Source of the DNA: JBNKEI01 sp050288705
Lineage (GTDB): Bacteria > Myxococcota > Myxococcia > Myxococcales > UBA5297
Reading direction: 5' to 3'
DNA length: 32,255 nucleotides
NCBI GenBank assembly: GCA_050288705.1
Contig: JBNKEI010000121.1
Location: forward strand, 1-32,255
Part shown: positions 7,528 to 17,093 of the stretch, piece after piece
Layout of the letters: each line of letters starts with the position of its first letter
How positions within the stretch are numbered: the first letter of the stretch is position 1
Made by a program: the position numbers and the translations under genes
The notes under the pieces: model-generated
The model's database searches: none
What the model was told of the DNA's origin: nothing
Seen by the model: only the letters and a program-made list of their open reading frames with translations

Positions 7528-10500
7528 ATGGCACCTGACAATCTTGGACTCGAAGCAGCAGACCGAGCAATAGCAATAGTAGGAATTTCGGCTCTGCTCC
7601 CCGACGCTCCGGATGTCCAAAGCTTTTGGAAAAACATTCTGGAGGGCAAATATAGCATTACTGAGGTTCCCCACGATCGCTGGAATCCTAAGGACTATTG
7701 GAACCCCGATCCTGCGGTTCCTGACAAGACCTATTCCAAAATCGGTGCTTTCATTCGTAATTATCAGTTCGACAGCTTACGTTATCGTATTCCTCCCCGT
7801 GTGGCCGCGTGCATGGATTTGGCACAGCAATGGATGTTGGGCTGTGCTCGTGAAGCACTTAGTGATGCCGGCTGGCCAGAAAAACTAGGGGTCGATTCTT
7901 CTCGCATTGGGGTAATTTTTGGTAACGCACTAGGAGGAGAGCTTCATGAGTTAACTTCCGCGCGAGTAATGATTCCTGAAGTTGCTTTAGCACTACAAGA
8001 AGTTCCCGAGTTCCAAGCTCTTCCTCCCTCGATTCGTTCGGCTTTGGTACAAGGAATGCTCGCCCGAGCAAGTAAAAGGTTTCCGGTCATCAACGAGGAC
8101 AGTATGCCTGGTGAACTGGGTAACTGTATCGCTGGACGGGTAACCAACGTATTAGATTTGGGAGGTACTAATTTCACTGCCGACGCAGCTTGCGCTTCAT
8201 CTCTGGCGGCAATCCATTCGGCTATTGCACTTCTTTTAAACGGTCAAATCGACGCGGTAGTTACCGGAGGGGTGGATCGCACTATGGCCCCCCCAACTTA
8301 CGTAAAATTCTGCAAAGTGGGAGCGCTATCCCCAGACGGCAGCCGGCCTTTTGATGCCAGGGCTAACGGGTTTGTCATGGGCGAAGGTTGCACTGCCTTC
8401 GTCCTTCGTCGCTTAGCCGACGCCGAACGCGACGGAAACCGCATTTGGGCAGTCATCCGGGCTATAGGAAGCTCTAGCGATGGAAAAGGAAAAGGAATCA
8501 CTGCGCCAAATTCAAAGGGGCAAATTTTGGCTATGCAGCGGGCTTTAGAAAACGCAGGAATTCTTCCCCAAAGCATTGGTCTTATCGAAACCCACGGCAC
8601 TTCTACTCCGGCAGGAGATATTGCCGAGGCCTATTCGCTGTCTCAAGTTTTTGCTGGATTGAAAAATGGAAGTGTAGCGCTGGGCTCGGTAAAATCACAG
8701 ATTGGCCATCTAAAAAGCGCTGCGGGAGCTGCTGGTGTTTTGAAAGCAGTTCTAGCTCTTCATCACAAAACTTTGCCCTCCACCTATAATGTAGAGAAAC
8801 CTACTCAGGGTGTTTCTATTGAACCTAACGCTCCCATCTTTCTGAATATCCGCAATCAAGCTTGGGAGAGACCAACCAACCATCCGAGACGAGCAGGTGT
8901 TTCTGCTTTCGGTTTTGGAGGAACCAATTTTCACGTCATCGTGGAGGAATATGTGCCTGGTTTGCTCACTTCTCGCCAAAAACCCCAAGTGCCAGTTTCT
9001 GTGTCTTTAGAGCATGTCCCACCTAAAAGCATGCTTTGCTTGGGCGCATCTGACTTGACTGGACTCCAACAACGCCTGAGGGAAGTAATAGAAGAAGCTA
9101 AACAAGGGCGCCTAGCAGAAAAACCCCCCGTTCACCAGAGAGATTTGCAAGCCTCCCAGCGAGTAGCCATTGGTTTTTCTAGCGCAAGTGAATTGGTGGA
9201 AAAGGCAGAAAAAGTGTTGCCAGTCTTGGGAGCTTCTGATCCACGAATCGATAAGGGATTGCGGATTAAAGGCATTCATCGCGGATTTGGACCAGCCCCT
9301 AAAGTAGCTTTCCTGTTTCCGGGACAAGGGTCGCAATATGTTGGAATGCTTAAGAATATGTACCAAAGCGAGCCTGAGGTTCGCGATACTTTCGCCGAAG
9401 CTAACGAGGTAATGAAAGGCAAGCTTCCCAAGCTCTTAACTGACTATATTTTTGATTCCGGTGACGCCATAGCTGCCGACACGGCGCTACGAGATACTAC
9501 CGTTTGTCAGCCGGCAGTTCTTGCGGTTGACTTTGCCCTGCTGCGCCTTTTGAAGAGATATGGAATTACTCCCGATATGGTGATTGGTCATAGCCTGGGC
9601 GAATACGCCGCTTTAGTGGCGTCTGGAGCTATGCCTTTTGCGGATGCATTGTTGGCGGTTTCTGCGCGCGCCAAGGAAATGGCCAGCGTAAGCATAGCGG
9701 ACAACGGAAAAATGGCTTCCGTTTTCGCTCCCAAAGAAAAGGTACGGGAGGTACTTGCCCAAGCCGAGGGCTATGTGGTCGCCGCCAATATCAATAGTCA
9801 CAACCAAACGGTAATCGGTGGTGCAACCCTCGCGGTCGAGCAAGCGGTAAAAAGATTTGAGTCTATTGGTATGAAAGCGGTCTTTTTACCGGTTTCTCAT
9901 GCCTTTCATACCGAGATTGTAGCGCCCGCCAGCCAACCCTTGCGTCAAGTGTTGGCTCGTTTACGTTTGAAAGCGCCAGAGATTCCACTGATCAGTAATG
10001 TGACTGGCGAGCCCTATCCTACAGGTACTGACGCCCGGGAAAAAATGCTCGATCTTCTGGCTCGCCAAATTGCCGCTCCGGTTCAGTTCGTAACTGGCTT
10101 GGAGAAGCTCTATTCCATGGGGGCACGGGTTTTTGTGGAAGTTGGACCGAAGAAGGTATTGGCTTCTTTTGCGGAAGACGTGCTGGCTCACCACGGAGAT
10201 GTTATTGCCTTTCACACGAACAACCCCAAAAAGGGCGACGCCGAATCGTTTTCTGATGCTCTAGCTGGTCTGTTTGCAGCAGGACTGGGAGCCTCTCCCA
10301 GTTCTTCTCCAGCGCCTGTTTATGAGGTTTCCTCGGCTGCTTCTGTTTCCCTGCCTTCTTCTCCTCCTCCTGCTACCATTGAGCACTCTGAGTCATCGAT
10401 AGTGGCAAAAACGGGCACTGAGACACCACCAGAGACCTCGCCTGCGGAAGCCGGATTTGTGGAGTTGGGCAAAATCTTCGCCCAGTTTCTCGAAACCGGA

Positions 10501-13500
10501 GCTAGTACTTACCGAAAGCATTTTGGTGAACAAGCAAACTTGCCTGCCCCCAAAAAAGTGGCCGCTGAAAGCACAGGGTCTACAGTCGGTGACGATGGTT
10601 CAATCGTAATAACTGGGGTGGGAATTGGCCTACCTGGCCGTCGTAGCGCGGTTTTTTCTGAAGACTCAGTCGATCGCATTCTCGCCGGAGAGATGATGAT
10701 CGACCCAATTGATGAAAACTTACAAAAGGAAATGGTGGATAAGCATGTTGTCCGCCTTAACAAGAGTGCTGACGGAACCGGCAAATTCGAAGATATTACT
10801 GACACCTCAGAGGTACTTAAACTAGCTGGCCAGCGTGGACAGTTTGATCTTACCGAAGAATTTGGCATTGATGCGGAACGCGTCGAGGCATTTGATATCA
10901 GCACCAAACTAGCGGTCGGCGCTGCTTTGATGGCTTTGCGCGACGCTGGCATTCCTCTGGTTCGGCGCTACAAGCAAACCACCAAAGGTACTTGGCTTCC
11001 AGAACGCTGGGTTCTTCCTGAATCATTGGCCGACGAAACCGGAATTATTTTCGCTTCCGCTTTCCCTGGTCACGATTCTCTCATGGAAGAGATGAGCAAA
11101 TACTGGCAAGACCGTAGCAAACGAGAAAAGTTGGAAGAGCTCAGAGGCTTGCGCAAATCTTTATTGAAAGAAGCGGCTAATTCTTTAGATGCACGTATTG
11201 GACAGTTAGAAACTGAATTGGCAGAGGAACGCTACCGTTTTGACCGCAAATTCCTCTTCCGAGTTCTTTCTATGGGCCACTCTCAATTGGCCGAGTTAAT
11301 TGGAGCCCGTGGTCCCAACACTCATGTAAACAATGCTTGCGCGTCGGCGGCAATGGCACTGAGTTTAGCCGGTGATTGGATTCGCGCCGGTCGCTGCCGC
11401 CGAGTATTGGTGGTTTCTGCCGATGATATCACCGGAAAATACTCTACCGAATGGTTTGGCGCAGGTTTTCTTGCTTCTGGAGCAGCTTCCACCGAGGCAG
11501 ATGTTTCCAAAGCCGCGCTTCCGTTTGATCGCCGACGCCACGGTTTAATAATGGGCATGGGGGCCAGTAGTTTGGTGGTCGAAGCGGAGGATGCAGTACG
11601 CGAGCGCGGTATGCGCGGAATTGCGGAGATTCTTGGGTCAGAACCCTCTAACAGCGCCTTCCATGGTTCTCGTTTGAACGTGGAGCATATTGCGCAGATC
11701 ATGGAACGACTCATCTCGCAGGTAGAAAAACAACGCGCTATTTCTCGCCAGGTAATTGCAGAGGAAACAGTATTTGTTTCCCATGAAACCTATACTCCTG
11801 CTCGCGGGGGCAGCGCTTCCGCAGAAATATTTTCACTGCGCAGTGTCTTTGGGGAAAAGGCTTCCCAAATCGTTATTGCTAACACCAAAGGAATGACCGG
11901 CCACCCTATGGGGGCAGGAGTTGAAGAAGGCGTAGCAGTAAAGATATTGGAAACCGGAATTGTTCCTCCAGTTCCTAATCTAAAGGAGCCCGACCCTGAG
12001 CTAGGCGACCTGAAAATTTCCCAGGGAGGCCGTTATCCGGTGCGTTATGCTCTGCGACTAGGCGCCGGGTTTGGTTCGCAAATTGTCCTCACTTTATTGC
12101 AAAAAATTGAGAAACCACGGCTAGCTAGCCCTGCTCAATACCAGCAATGGTTGGAAGAACAATCGGGAAGACCTGGCGCAGTCACTGAAATTGCTTACAA
12201 AACTCTGCGCATTCGCGATGATGGTCCCCCTGCTCATCCATTGGCAAAATCTACTTGGGTTTACGGAATAGGCCCGGTGCTAAAAGCAGAAGTTTCCAAC
12301 CAGCACTCATCCAGTTCAACCATTACCAGTTCAACCTCTAATTCAACTTCTAATGGAAACACCGCTCAATCAAATACCTCTGCTTCGCCGACTACGTTGT
12401 CCGATTCAGAAAAAAAGGGCGAGTGCAAGCGAACAGAGGCAGTCGCCATCAACGATCAAGTACTAGAACTCGTTTCTGCTAAAACCGGTTATCCGCTAGA
12501 AATGCTCGCTCTTGATCTTGATTTGGAAGCGGATTTGGGAATCGATACGGTCAAGCAAGCGGAAATTTTTTCGGAAATTCGCGAAAAATTTGCGCTCCCT
12601 CGTCGCGACGATTTGCGCCTTCGGGATTACCCAACTTTGGGGCATCTAATTCGCTTAGTGCAGGAAGCACGGCCTGATCTTGCCTCTATGGCGGCTGATC
12701 CAAGCGATTATAATGAGCCAACACCAGCCTCTGCAGAAAGCACTTGTCTACCGGTTCCTCAAGCCAGCCATGTCGCTGACCAAGTTTTGGAGGTGGTTTC
12801 TAACAAAACTGGCTACCCCCAAGAAATGCTTGCTCTTGACCTGGATTTGGAAGCCGACCTGGGTATTGACACTGTTAAGCAGGCAGAGATTTTCTCCGAA
12901 ATACGCGAGACTTTTGCACTTCCCCGGCAAGATGATTTGCGATTGCGTGATTACCCAACCTTGGGGCACCTAATTAAGTTGGTGAAACAATTTCGACCAG
13001 AAGTAGCTGGTCCGGAAGTATCACCGGCTGCTTCAACATCAAGTCAGTCAAAAACTGAAACAACTCCATTTAGTCCGGTTTGTTCCGATAATGTCGATCC
13101 GGTAGTTAGCAAGCTACTGGAACTGGTGGCCTCCAAAACTGGGTATCCTCCAGAAATGCTAGCGATGGATTTAGATTTGGAAGCCGATTTGGGCATCGAC
13201 ACAGTCAAACAAGCAGAGATTTTCTCAGAAATCCGGTCTACTTTCGAGCTACCTCGCCAAGACGATCTCAAGCTTCGTGACTACCCTACTCTCGGCCACA
13301 TAGTGGAGTTTGTACGCGGATTAAAGCCAGAGCTTGCTACTACTTGCTTGCCGGTTAGTGAGCCAAATGTCGTCGCGAACCAGGAGGTTGGTCAGGCAGC
13401 TAACTCTGCTCTTTCGACAGAATCTGCTGGCGATTCGGTTTCCGAGAACATTCTCACAATGGTAGCGGACAAAACCGGATATCCCTTGGAAATGCTCGCC

Positions 13501-16278
13501 CTGGATCTCGATTTGGAAGCCGACCTGGGCATAGATACTGTTAAGCAGGCAGAAATTTTTTCGCAAATTCGCGAGACTTTTAGCCTGCCGCGTAGAGATG
13601 ACCTAAAATTACGAGACTATCCAACTTTGGGTCACCTGATTCAGTTGGTAAAGGAAAACCAAACAACCGCTATCGCACCAACTGGTTCTACTTCTAGCGA
13701 ATCGACTTTGGCTCCACGATCAGTTTCTCCTAGCGATTTTAGCGAGAAAAATAATAATGCCCTGCGCCGCATTCCTATCACCGTAATCCGTCCGTCATTG
13801 GAGCTTTGCAAACCGACTGGCGTGAGCTTGGAAAAAGGTAAGCGAGTAATAGTGGTTCCTGATTCCGCGGGAATCGCCAAACGACTAGGAAAAGATCTTC
13901 ACAAAAAAGGAGTGGAAGTTCTAACAATTAAGGCCGGTACTACTGACTCTCTTAGTGAACAGATTAATCAATGGTTAGCCAGTGGACCAATAAATGGAGT
14001 GTTTTATCTGGCGGGCTTGGACCAAGAGCCAGACTTTGTTAGCGCTTCTCACGAAGAGATGTCTGCGCTCATTGATTGGCGAGTACGGCGTCTGTACAAC
14101 CTGGCCAGGGCCTTGCAACCTTCTCTCCAGCATGCCGGAACATTCTTGGTTTCTGCTACACGCATGGGAGGGCTTTTGGGATATGGCCAGGAAGCTAGCG
14201 CCACTCCCGTGGCGGGAGCAATTTCTGGGTTTACCAAAGCTTTTGGCCGAGAATACCCCGCCTGTACCGTAAAAGTAGTCGACTTTGAGCAAAGAACTGA
14301 AGTCGCGCAAATAGCTTCTAAGTTAATTGCCGAGGCCTTACGCGATCCCGGATCACTAGAAGTAGGCTACCTAGGCAACACTCGCCATTCCATTGGCTTA
14401 GCACCACGAGAAGCTCCCCAAGGCACCGACGGATTAGCTATGGGGCCAGATAAGGTGTTTGTGGTTACTGGAGCTGCCGGTTCTATTACCAGCATCATCA
14501 CCCAAGACTTGGCTAAGGCTTCTCGCGGGACTTTCTATTTACTCGATTTAGCCCCTCTTCCGGATGCCAGTAATCCTGACTTGCGCAAACTTGCTGATAA
14601 GGAAACTCTGCGTAAGGAGATTTTTGCCAAACTTAAGGCCAATTCTACTGGCGGCACCAATGCCCGAGTCACTCCTGTCCAAGTGGAAAAGGTTTTAACC
14701 TCACTGGAACGCGACCAAGCAGTGCTTACCGCTATTGATGAGATTAAAAAAACTGGCGCCAAGGTACACTACCGTTCGCTAGATATTCGCGATCCTCAAG
14801 CGGTTAAGGCCGTGGTGGAAGAAATCCGTGCTGGCCATGGCCGCATAGATGCCTTGTTACATGCTGCGGGACTAGAGCGTAGCCGGCTGCTTCCAGACAA
14901 AACTCCTGAGGAGTTCAACCTTGTTTTGGATGTGAAGGTGTTTGGCCTTTGCAACATTTTGAGAGCCGCTCAAGGAATGCCTATAGGCGCGGTGGTCTCG
15001 TTTTCTTCGGTGGCCGGACGTTTTGGAAATGCTGGCCAAGTCGACTACAGCTCTGCCAACGATTTTCTTTGCAAAGCCATGTTGGCCATGCCTCGTTTCC
15101 GCAAAGAAACTAAGGCATTGGCAATCGACTGGACTGCTTGGGGAGGCGTGGGCATGGCCACCCGAGGAAGTATTCCGGAAATGATGCGCCGAGCAGGTAT
15201 TGAAATGCTCGATCCTTCCGACGGTGTGCCGGTCATTAGACAAGAATTGGTAGCTGGTACCTCCGGAGAAATGGTGGTTGGTCGTAAATTGGGCGTACTG
15301 GTTCAGTCAAAAGACCCCGAAGGTGGCCTTGACCTTTCGGCAGCAGCACATCACTTAGAATCTGCTCGCTATCCCATGTTAGGCCGAGTGCTAGGATGGG
15401 ATGTCTACCAGGGAATCCAAGTAGAGACCGTTCTCGACCCCACTGCCGAGCCTTTTTTGCACGACCATGAAATTGAGGGGGTTCCAGTTCTTCCTGGTGT
15501 AATGGGACTGGAAGGGTTCGCGGAAGTTGCCCGAATATTTCTTCCCGATTACCGAGTAAGCTCCATAGAAGACACTCGCTTTAAGGCTCCGCTGAAATAC
15601 TACCGACGACAGCCGAGAACGGGCCTTTTCCGAGCAGTTATACTTCGGGAAAGCGCTGATGCAGTGTGCGCGGAACTCAGTCTTACTTCTGCTCGTTTTT
15701 TAGCCACTGGAGAGCAGACTGAGTCTAGCCATTTTTCTGGAAGAGTTAGGTTAACTAGTTCCCCAGCCAAAGCGGTGCTCATTCCCAGCAATAGCGAGCA
15801 AGACAAAGATTATCGCCCGCTATCTTCGCAGGATATCTACCGGATCTATTTCCACGGACCTTCCTTCCAGGTACTGGAAAACGTGGAAATGGGAGCAAAC
15901 GGACTACGTAGCAACTTTAAAGGTGAACTACCGGCAGCCTTACGTGAGAATGCTGCTACTGTTCTCGCTCCACGCTTAGTGGAGCTTTGCTTCCAAGTCG
16001 CCGGCGTGTGGGAAATTACTAAAACTGGACGAATGGCCCTTCCCGCAGCCATTGATCAGTTGGTTTTTTACGAAGTACCCGCAGAATCTGCTTCTCTACA
16101 TGCGTTGGTCGTGCCTCGCTGGGAAGGTGATACCCTCTGCTTTGATGCCCGGATCGGCGACACGCAGGGTCGTGTTTATTTGGAAATGATTGGCTACCGT
16201 ACTTCAGTTCTTCCATCTAGGTTGCCAGAAGAATTGCTTCTTCCTCTGCAAAAAGGCGCTCCGGAGAAAGTAGCTTGA
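7528..16278 (+). CDS. Giant type I fatty acid/PUFA-like synthase: KS-AT-KS-ACPx4-KR-DH
   Basis: A 2916-residue multidomain synthase. KS1 (~15-470) has Cys222 in DAACASS, His356 in ETHGTST and His394 in IGHLKSAAG, and resembles the PfaA KS. The AT (~590-905) has FPGQGSQ, Ser689 in GHSLGEY and His794 in SHAFHTE, the malonyl-type pattern. After a Pro/Ser-rich linker, a second KS (~1025-1527) has Cys1271, His1419, Lys1454 and His1459 plus a charged, coiled-coil-like insert near 1185-1240. Four ACP-like domains follow, with Thr1674, Thr1782, Thr1892 and Thr2004 at the attachment position. The KR (~2075-2590) has TGAAGSI at 2314 with Ser2494, Tyr2507 and Asn2511, and the long inserted helix typical of PfaA. 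The C-terminal double-hotdog DH has His2647 (HEIEGVPVLPG) and Glu2819 where PKS DH usually has Asp. No enoyl reductase, methyltransferase or thioesterase is seen. The ATG is preceded by CGAGGA. The product could be a fatty acid, polyunsaturated chain or polyketide. Confidence 0.93.
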   Translation: MAPDNLGLEAADRAIAIVGISALLPDAPDVQSFWKNILEGKYSITEVPHDRWNPKDYWNPDPAVPDKTYSKIGAFIRNYQFDSLRYRIPPRVAACMDLAQQWMLGCAREALSDAGWPEKLGVDSSRIGVIFGNALGGELHELTSARVMIPEVALALQEVPEFQALPPSIRSALVQGMLARASKRFPVINEDSMPGELGNCIAGRVTNVLDLGGTNFTADAACASSLAAIHSAIALLLNGQIDAVVTGGVDRTMAPPTYVKFCKVGALSPDGSRPFDARANGFVMGEGCTAFVLRRLADAERDGNRIWAVIRAIGSSSDGKGKGITAPNSKGQILAMQRALENAGILPQSIGLIETHGTSTPAGDIAEAYSLSQVFAGLKNGSVALGSVKSQIGHLKSAAGAAGVLKAVLALHHKTLPSTYNVEKPTQGVSIEPNAPIFLNIRNQAWERPTNHPRRAGVSAFGFGGTNFHVIVEEYVPGLLTSRQKPQVPVSVSLEHVPPKSMLCLGASDLTGLQQRLREVIEEAKQGRLAEKPPVHQRDLQASQRVAIGFSSASELVEKAEKVLPVLGASDPRIDKGLRIKGIHRGFGPAPKVAFLFPGQGSQYVGMLKNMYQSEPEVRDTFAEANEVMKGKLPKLLTDYIFDSGDAIAADTALRDTTVCQPAVLAVDFALLRLLKRYGITPDMVIGHSLGEYAALVASGAMPFADALLAVSARAKEMASVSIADNGKMASVFAPKEKVREVLAQAEGYVVAANINSHNQTVIGGATLAVEQAVKRFESIGMKAVFLPVSHAFHTEIVAPASQPLRQVLARLRLKAPEIPLISNVTGEPYPTGTDAREKMLDLLARQIAAPVQFVTGLEKLYSMGARVFVEVGPKKVLASFAEDVLAHHGDVIAFHTNNPKKGDAESFSDALAGLFAAGLGASPSSSPAPVYEVSSAASVSLPSSPPPATIEHSESSIVAKTGTETPPETSPAEAGFVELGKIFAQFLETGASTYRKHFGEQANLPAPKKVAAESTGSTVGDDGSIVITGVGIGLPGRRSAVFSEDSVDRILAGEMMIDPIDENLQKEMVDKHVVRLNKSADGTGKFEDITDTSEVLKLAGQRGQFDLTEEFGIDAERVEAFDISTKLAVGAALMALRDAGIPLVRRYKQTTKGTWLPERWVLPESLADETGIIFASAFPGHDSLMEEMSKYWQDRSKREKLEELRGLRKSLLKEAANSLDARIGQLETELAEERYRFDRKFLFRVLSMGHSQLAELIGARGPNTHVNNACASAAMALSLAGDWIRAGRCRRVLVVSADDITGKYSTEWFGAGFLASGAASTEADVSKAALPFDRRRHGLIMGMGASSLVVEAEDAVRERGMRGIAEILGSEPSNSAFHGSRLNVEHIAQIMERLISQVEKQRAISRQVIAEETVFVSHETYTPARGGSASAEIFSLRSVFGEKASQIVIANTKGMTGHPMGAGVEEGVAVKILETGIVPPVPNLKEPDPELGDLKISQGGRYPVRYALRLGAGFGSQIVLTLLQKIEKPRLASPAQYQQWLEEQSGRPGAVTEIAYKTLRIRDDGPPAHPLAKSTWVYGIGPVLKAEVSNQHSSSSTITSSTSNSTSNGNTAQSNTSASPTTLSDSEKKGECKRTEAVAINDQVLELVSAKTGYPLEMLALDLDLEADLGIDTVKQAEIFSEIREKFALPRRDDLRLRDYPTLGHLIRLVQEARPDLASMAADPSDYNEPTPASAESTCLPVPQASHVADQVLEVVSNKTGYPQEMLALDLDLEADLGIDTVKQAEIFSEIRETFALPRQDDLRLRDYPTLGHLIKLVKQFRPEVAGPEVSPAASTSSQSKTETTPFSPVCSDNVDPVVSKLLELVASKTGYPPEMLAMDLDLEADLGIDTVKQAEIFSEIRSTFELPRQDDLKLRDYPTLGHIVEFVRGLKPELATTCLPVSEPNVVANQEVGQAANSALSTESAGDSVSENILTMVADKTGYPLEMLALDLDLEADLGIDTVKQAEIFSQIRETFSLPRRDDLKLRDYPTLGHLIQLVKENQTTAIAPTGSTSSESTLAPRSVSPSDFSEKNNNALRRIPITVIRPSLELCKPTGVSLEKGKRVIVVPDSAGIAKRLGKDLHKKGVEVLTIKAGTTDSLSEQINQWLASGPINGVFYLAGLDQEPDFVSASHEEMSALIDWRVRRLYNLARALQPSLQHAGTFLVSATRMGGLLGYGQEASATPVAGAISGFTKAFGREYPACTVKVVDFEQRTEVAQIASKLIAEALRDPGSLEVGYLGNTRHSIGLAPREAPQGTDGLAMGPDKVFVVTGAAGSITSIITQDLAKASRGTFYLLDLAPLPDASNPDLRKLADKETLRKEIFAKLKANSTGGTNARVTPVQVEKVLTSLERDQAVLTAIDEIKKTGAKVHYRSLDIRDPQAVKAVVEEIRAGHGRIDALLHAAGLERSRLLPDKTPEEFNLVLDVKVFGLCNILRAAQGMPIGAVVSFSSVAGRFGNAGQVDYSSANDFLCKAMLAMPRFRKETKALAIDWTAWGGVGMATRGSIPEMMRRAGIEMLDPSDGVPVIRQELVAGTSGEMVVGRKLGVLVQSKDPEGGLDLSAAAHHLESARYPMLGRVLGWDVYQGIQVETVLDPTAEPFLHDHEIEGVPVLPGVMGLEGFAEVARIFLPDYRVSSIEDTRFKAPLKYYRRQPRTGLFRAVILRESADAVCAELSLTSARFLATGEQTESSHFSGRVRLTSSPAKAVLIPSNSEQDKDYRPLSSQDIYRIYFHGPSFQVLENVEMGANGLRSNFKGELPAALRENAATVLAPRLVELCFQVAGVWEITKTGRMALPAAIDQLVFYEVPAESASLHALVVPRWEGDTLCFDARIGDTQGRVYLEMIGYRTSVLPSRLPEELLLPLQKGAPEKVA
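12451..13653 (+). repeat. Four tandem ACP-like domain repeats inside the synthase
   Basis: Four copies of a ~75-residue domain at about 12451-12666, 12772-12990, 13102-13327 and 13438-13653, spaced 108, 110 and 112 residues and joined by Ser/Thr/Pro-rich linkers. Each contains KTGYPxEML, LEADLGIDTVKQAEIFS and LRDYPTLGH. The Thr codons are ACG, ACT, ACA and ACT. Spacing and content identify protein-domain repeats, not a DNA-level satellite or CRISPR. Confidence 0.95.
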
Positions 16279-17039
16279 TCTTTTGGGATTTGCGCAGTGC
16301 TGCTGATAATTCCGATCTTCTTGAGGGTAAGCCACCTGGTGGCTTACTCTCTCGGCCGGAAGAGGTCTATTTCAGCCGTTTGCGCACTGCTCGCCGCCGC
16401 GAAGAATGGCTATTAGGACGTTGGACGGCCAAATGCTTGTGCCTTGCTTGGCTTGCAAAAAATGGCCAAAAGCTACCAGCAACTAATCTCACCATTGCTC
16501 CTGCCGCCGACGGCTCTCCGTATGTCCTGGCGGCTCACCTTGGACGTCTTCCGATCACCCTGTCTATTACTCACCGTCACCAATGGTCGGCTTGCGCTTT
16601 AATCGCCGAGCCAAATGCATTCCTCGGGGTTGACTTGGAATTTGTCGAACCAAAATCCAACAGGTTCGTAGATGATTTTTTTACAGAATCGGAAATTGAG
16701 CAAACCAATCGAAGCGCGAACCCCAATCAGGCGGTAGTCGAGATTTGGTCTTTGAAAGAAGCGGTACTCAAGGCTTTGCGACTGGGACTCACGGTTGACA
16801 CCCGTAAACTTAATGTTCGACCAAGAGCCATGCACTACTCATCACCTTCAATCCAATCATTAGAATGGGGAGAAGCATCGATCCAAGTGAATATCGAAAG
16901 AAAGTCCCAACCTTTCTCCGCTTGGGTTCGCGATTGCAACGGATATGTTCTTTGCCTTGCTTGGAATGGCAAAACTCCCAATCCGTTACTCAGCGATACC
17001 CTTCGGGGATACTCTCCCTGCCTTTCCAAAACTGATTAA
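16275..17039 (+). CDS. Sfp-type 4'-phosphopantetheinyl transferase
   Basis: A 254-residue PPTase, the enzyme class that moves phosphopantetheine from CoA onto carrier domains. Diagnostic motifs are FLGVDLE (Asp120 and Glu122, Mg2+ ligands) and WSLKEAVLKAL (Trp158, Lys161, Glu162). LSITH with His100 and an Arg-rich helix (RRREEWLLGRWTAK) lie upstream, as in Sfp. The start is a TTG at 16275 that overlaps the synthase stop (TTGA), with GGAG eight bases upstream, so it is translationally coupled to the synthase. Its obvious substrate is the tandem ACP array encoded immediately upstream, which makes the Thr at the expected attachment site especially puzzling. Confidence 0.92.
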   Translation: MIFWDLRSAADNSDLLEGKPPGGLLSRPEEVYFSRLRTARRREEWLLGRWTAKCLCLAWLAKNGQKLPATNLTIAPAADGSPYVLAAHLGRLPITLSITHRHQWSACALIAEPNAFLGVDLEFVEPKSNRFVDDFFTESEIEQTNRSANPNQAVVEIWSLKEAVLKALRLGLTVDTRKLNVRPRAMHYSSPSIQSLEWGEASIQVNIERKSQPFSAWVRDCNGYVLCLAWNGKTPNPLLSDTLRGYSPCLSKTD

Positions 17040-17093
17040 TGCATCACATCGAGCGCCACCCTTGCTCAAGGGCCTTCGCGCAGAAAGAGAACT

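Noticed and set aside
10509..11714. Long antisense frames (147 and 130 residues) within the synthase gene
   Set aside because: They lie opposite a strongly conserved KS coding region, have low-complexity Ser/Arg-rich translations, and show no ribosome binding site or family motif.
12451..13653. Regularly spaced repeats resembling an array
   Set aside because: Unit length (~330 bases), an intact reading frame and ACP motifs identify them as protein-domain repeats, not CRISPR or satellite DNA.
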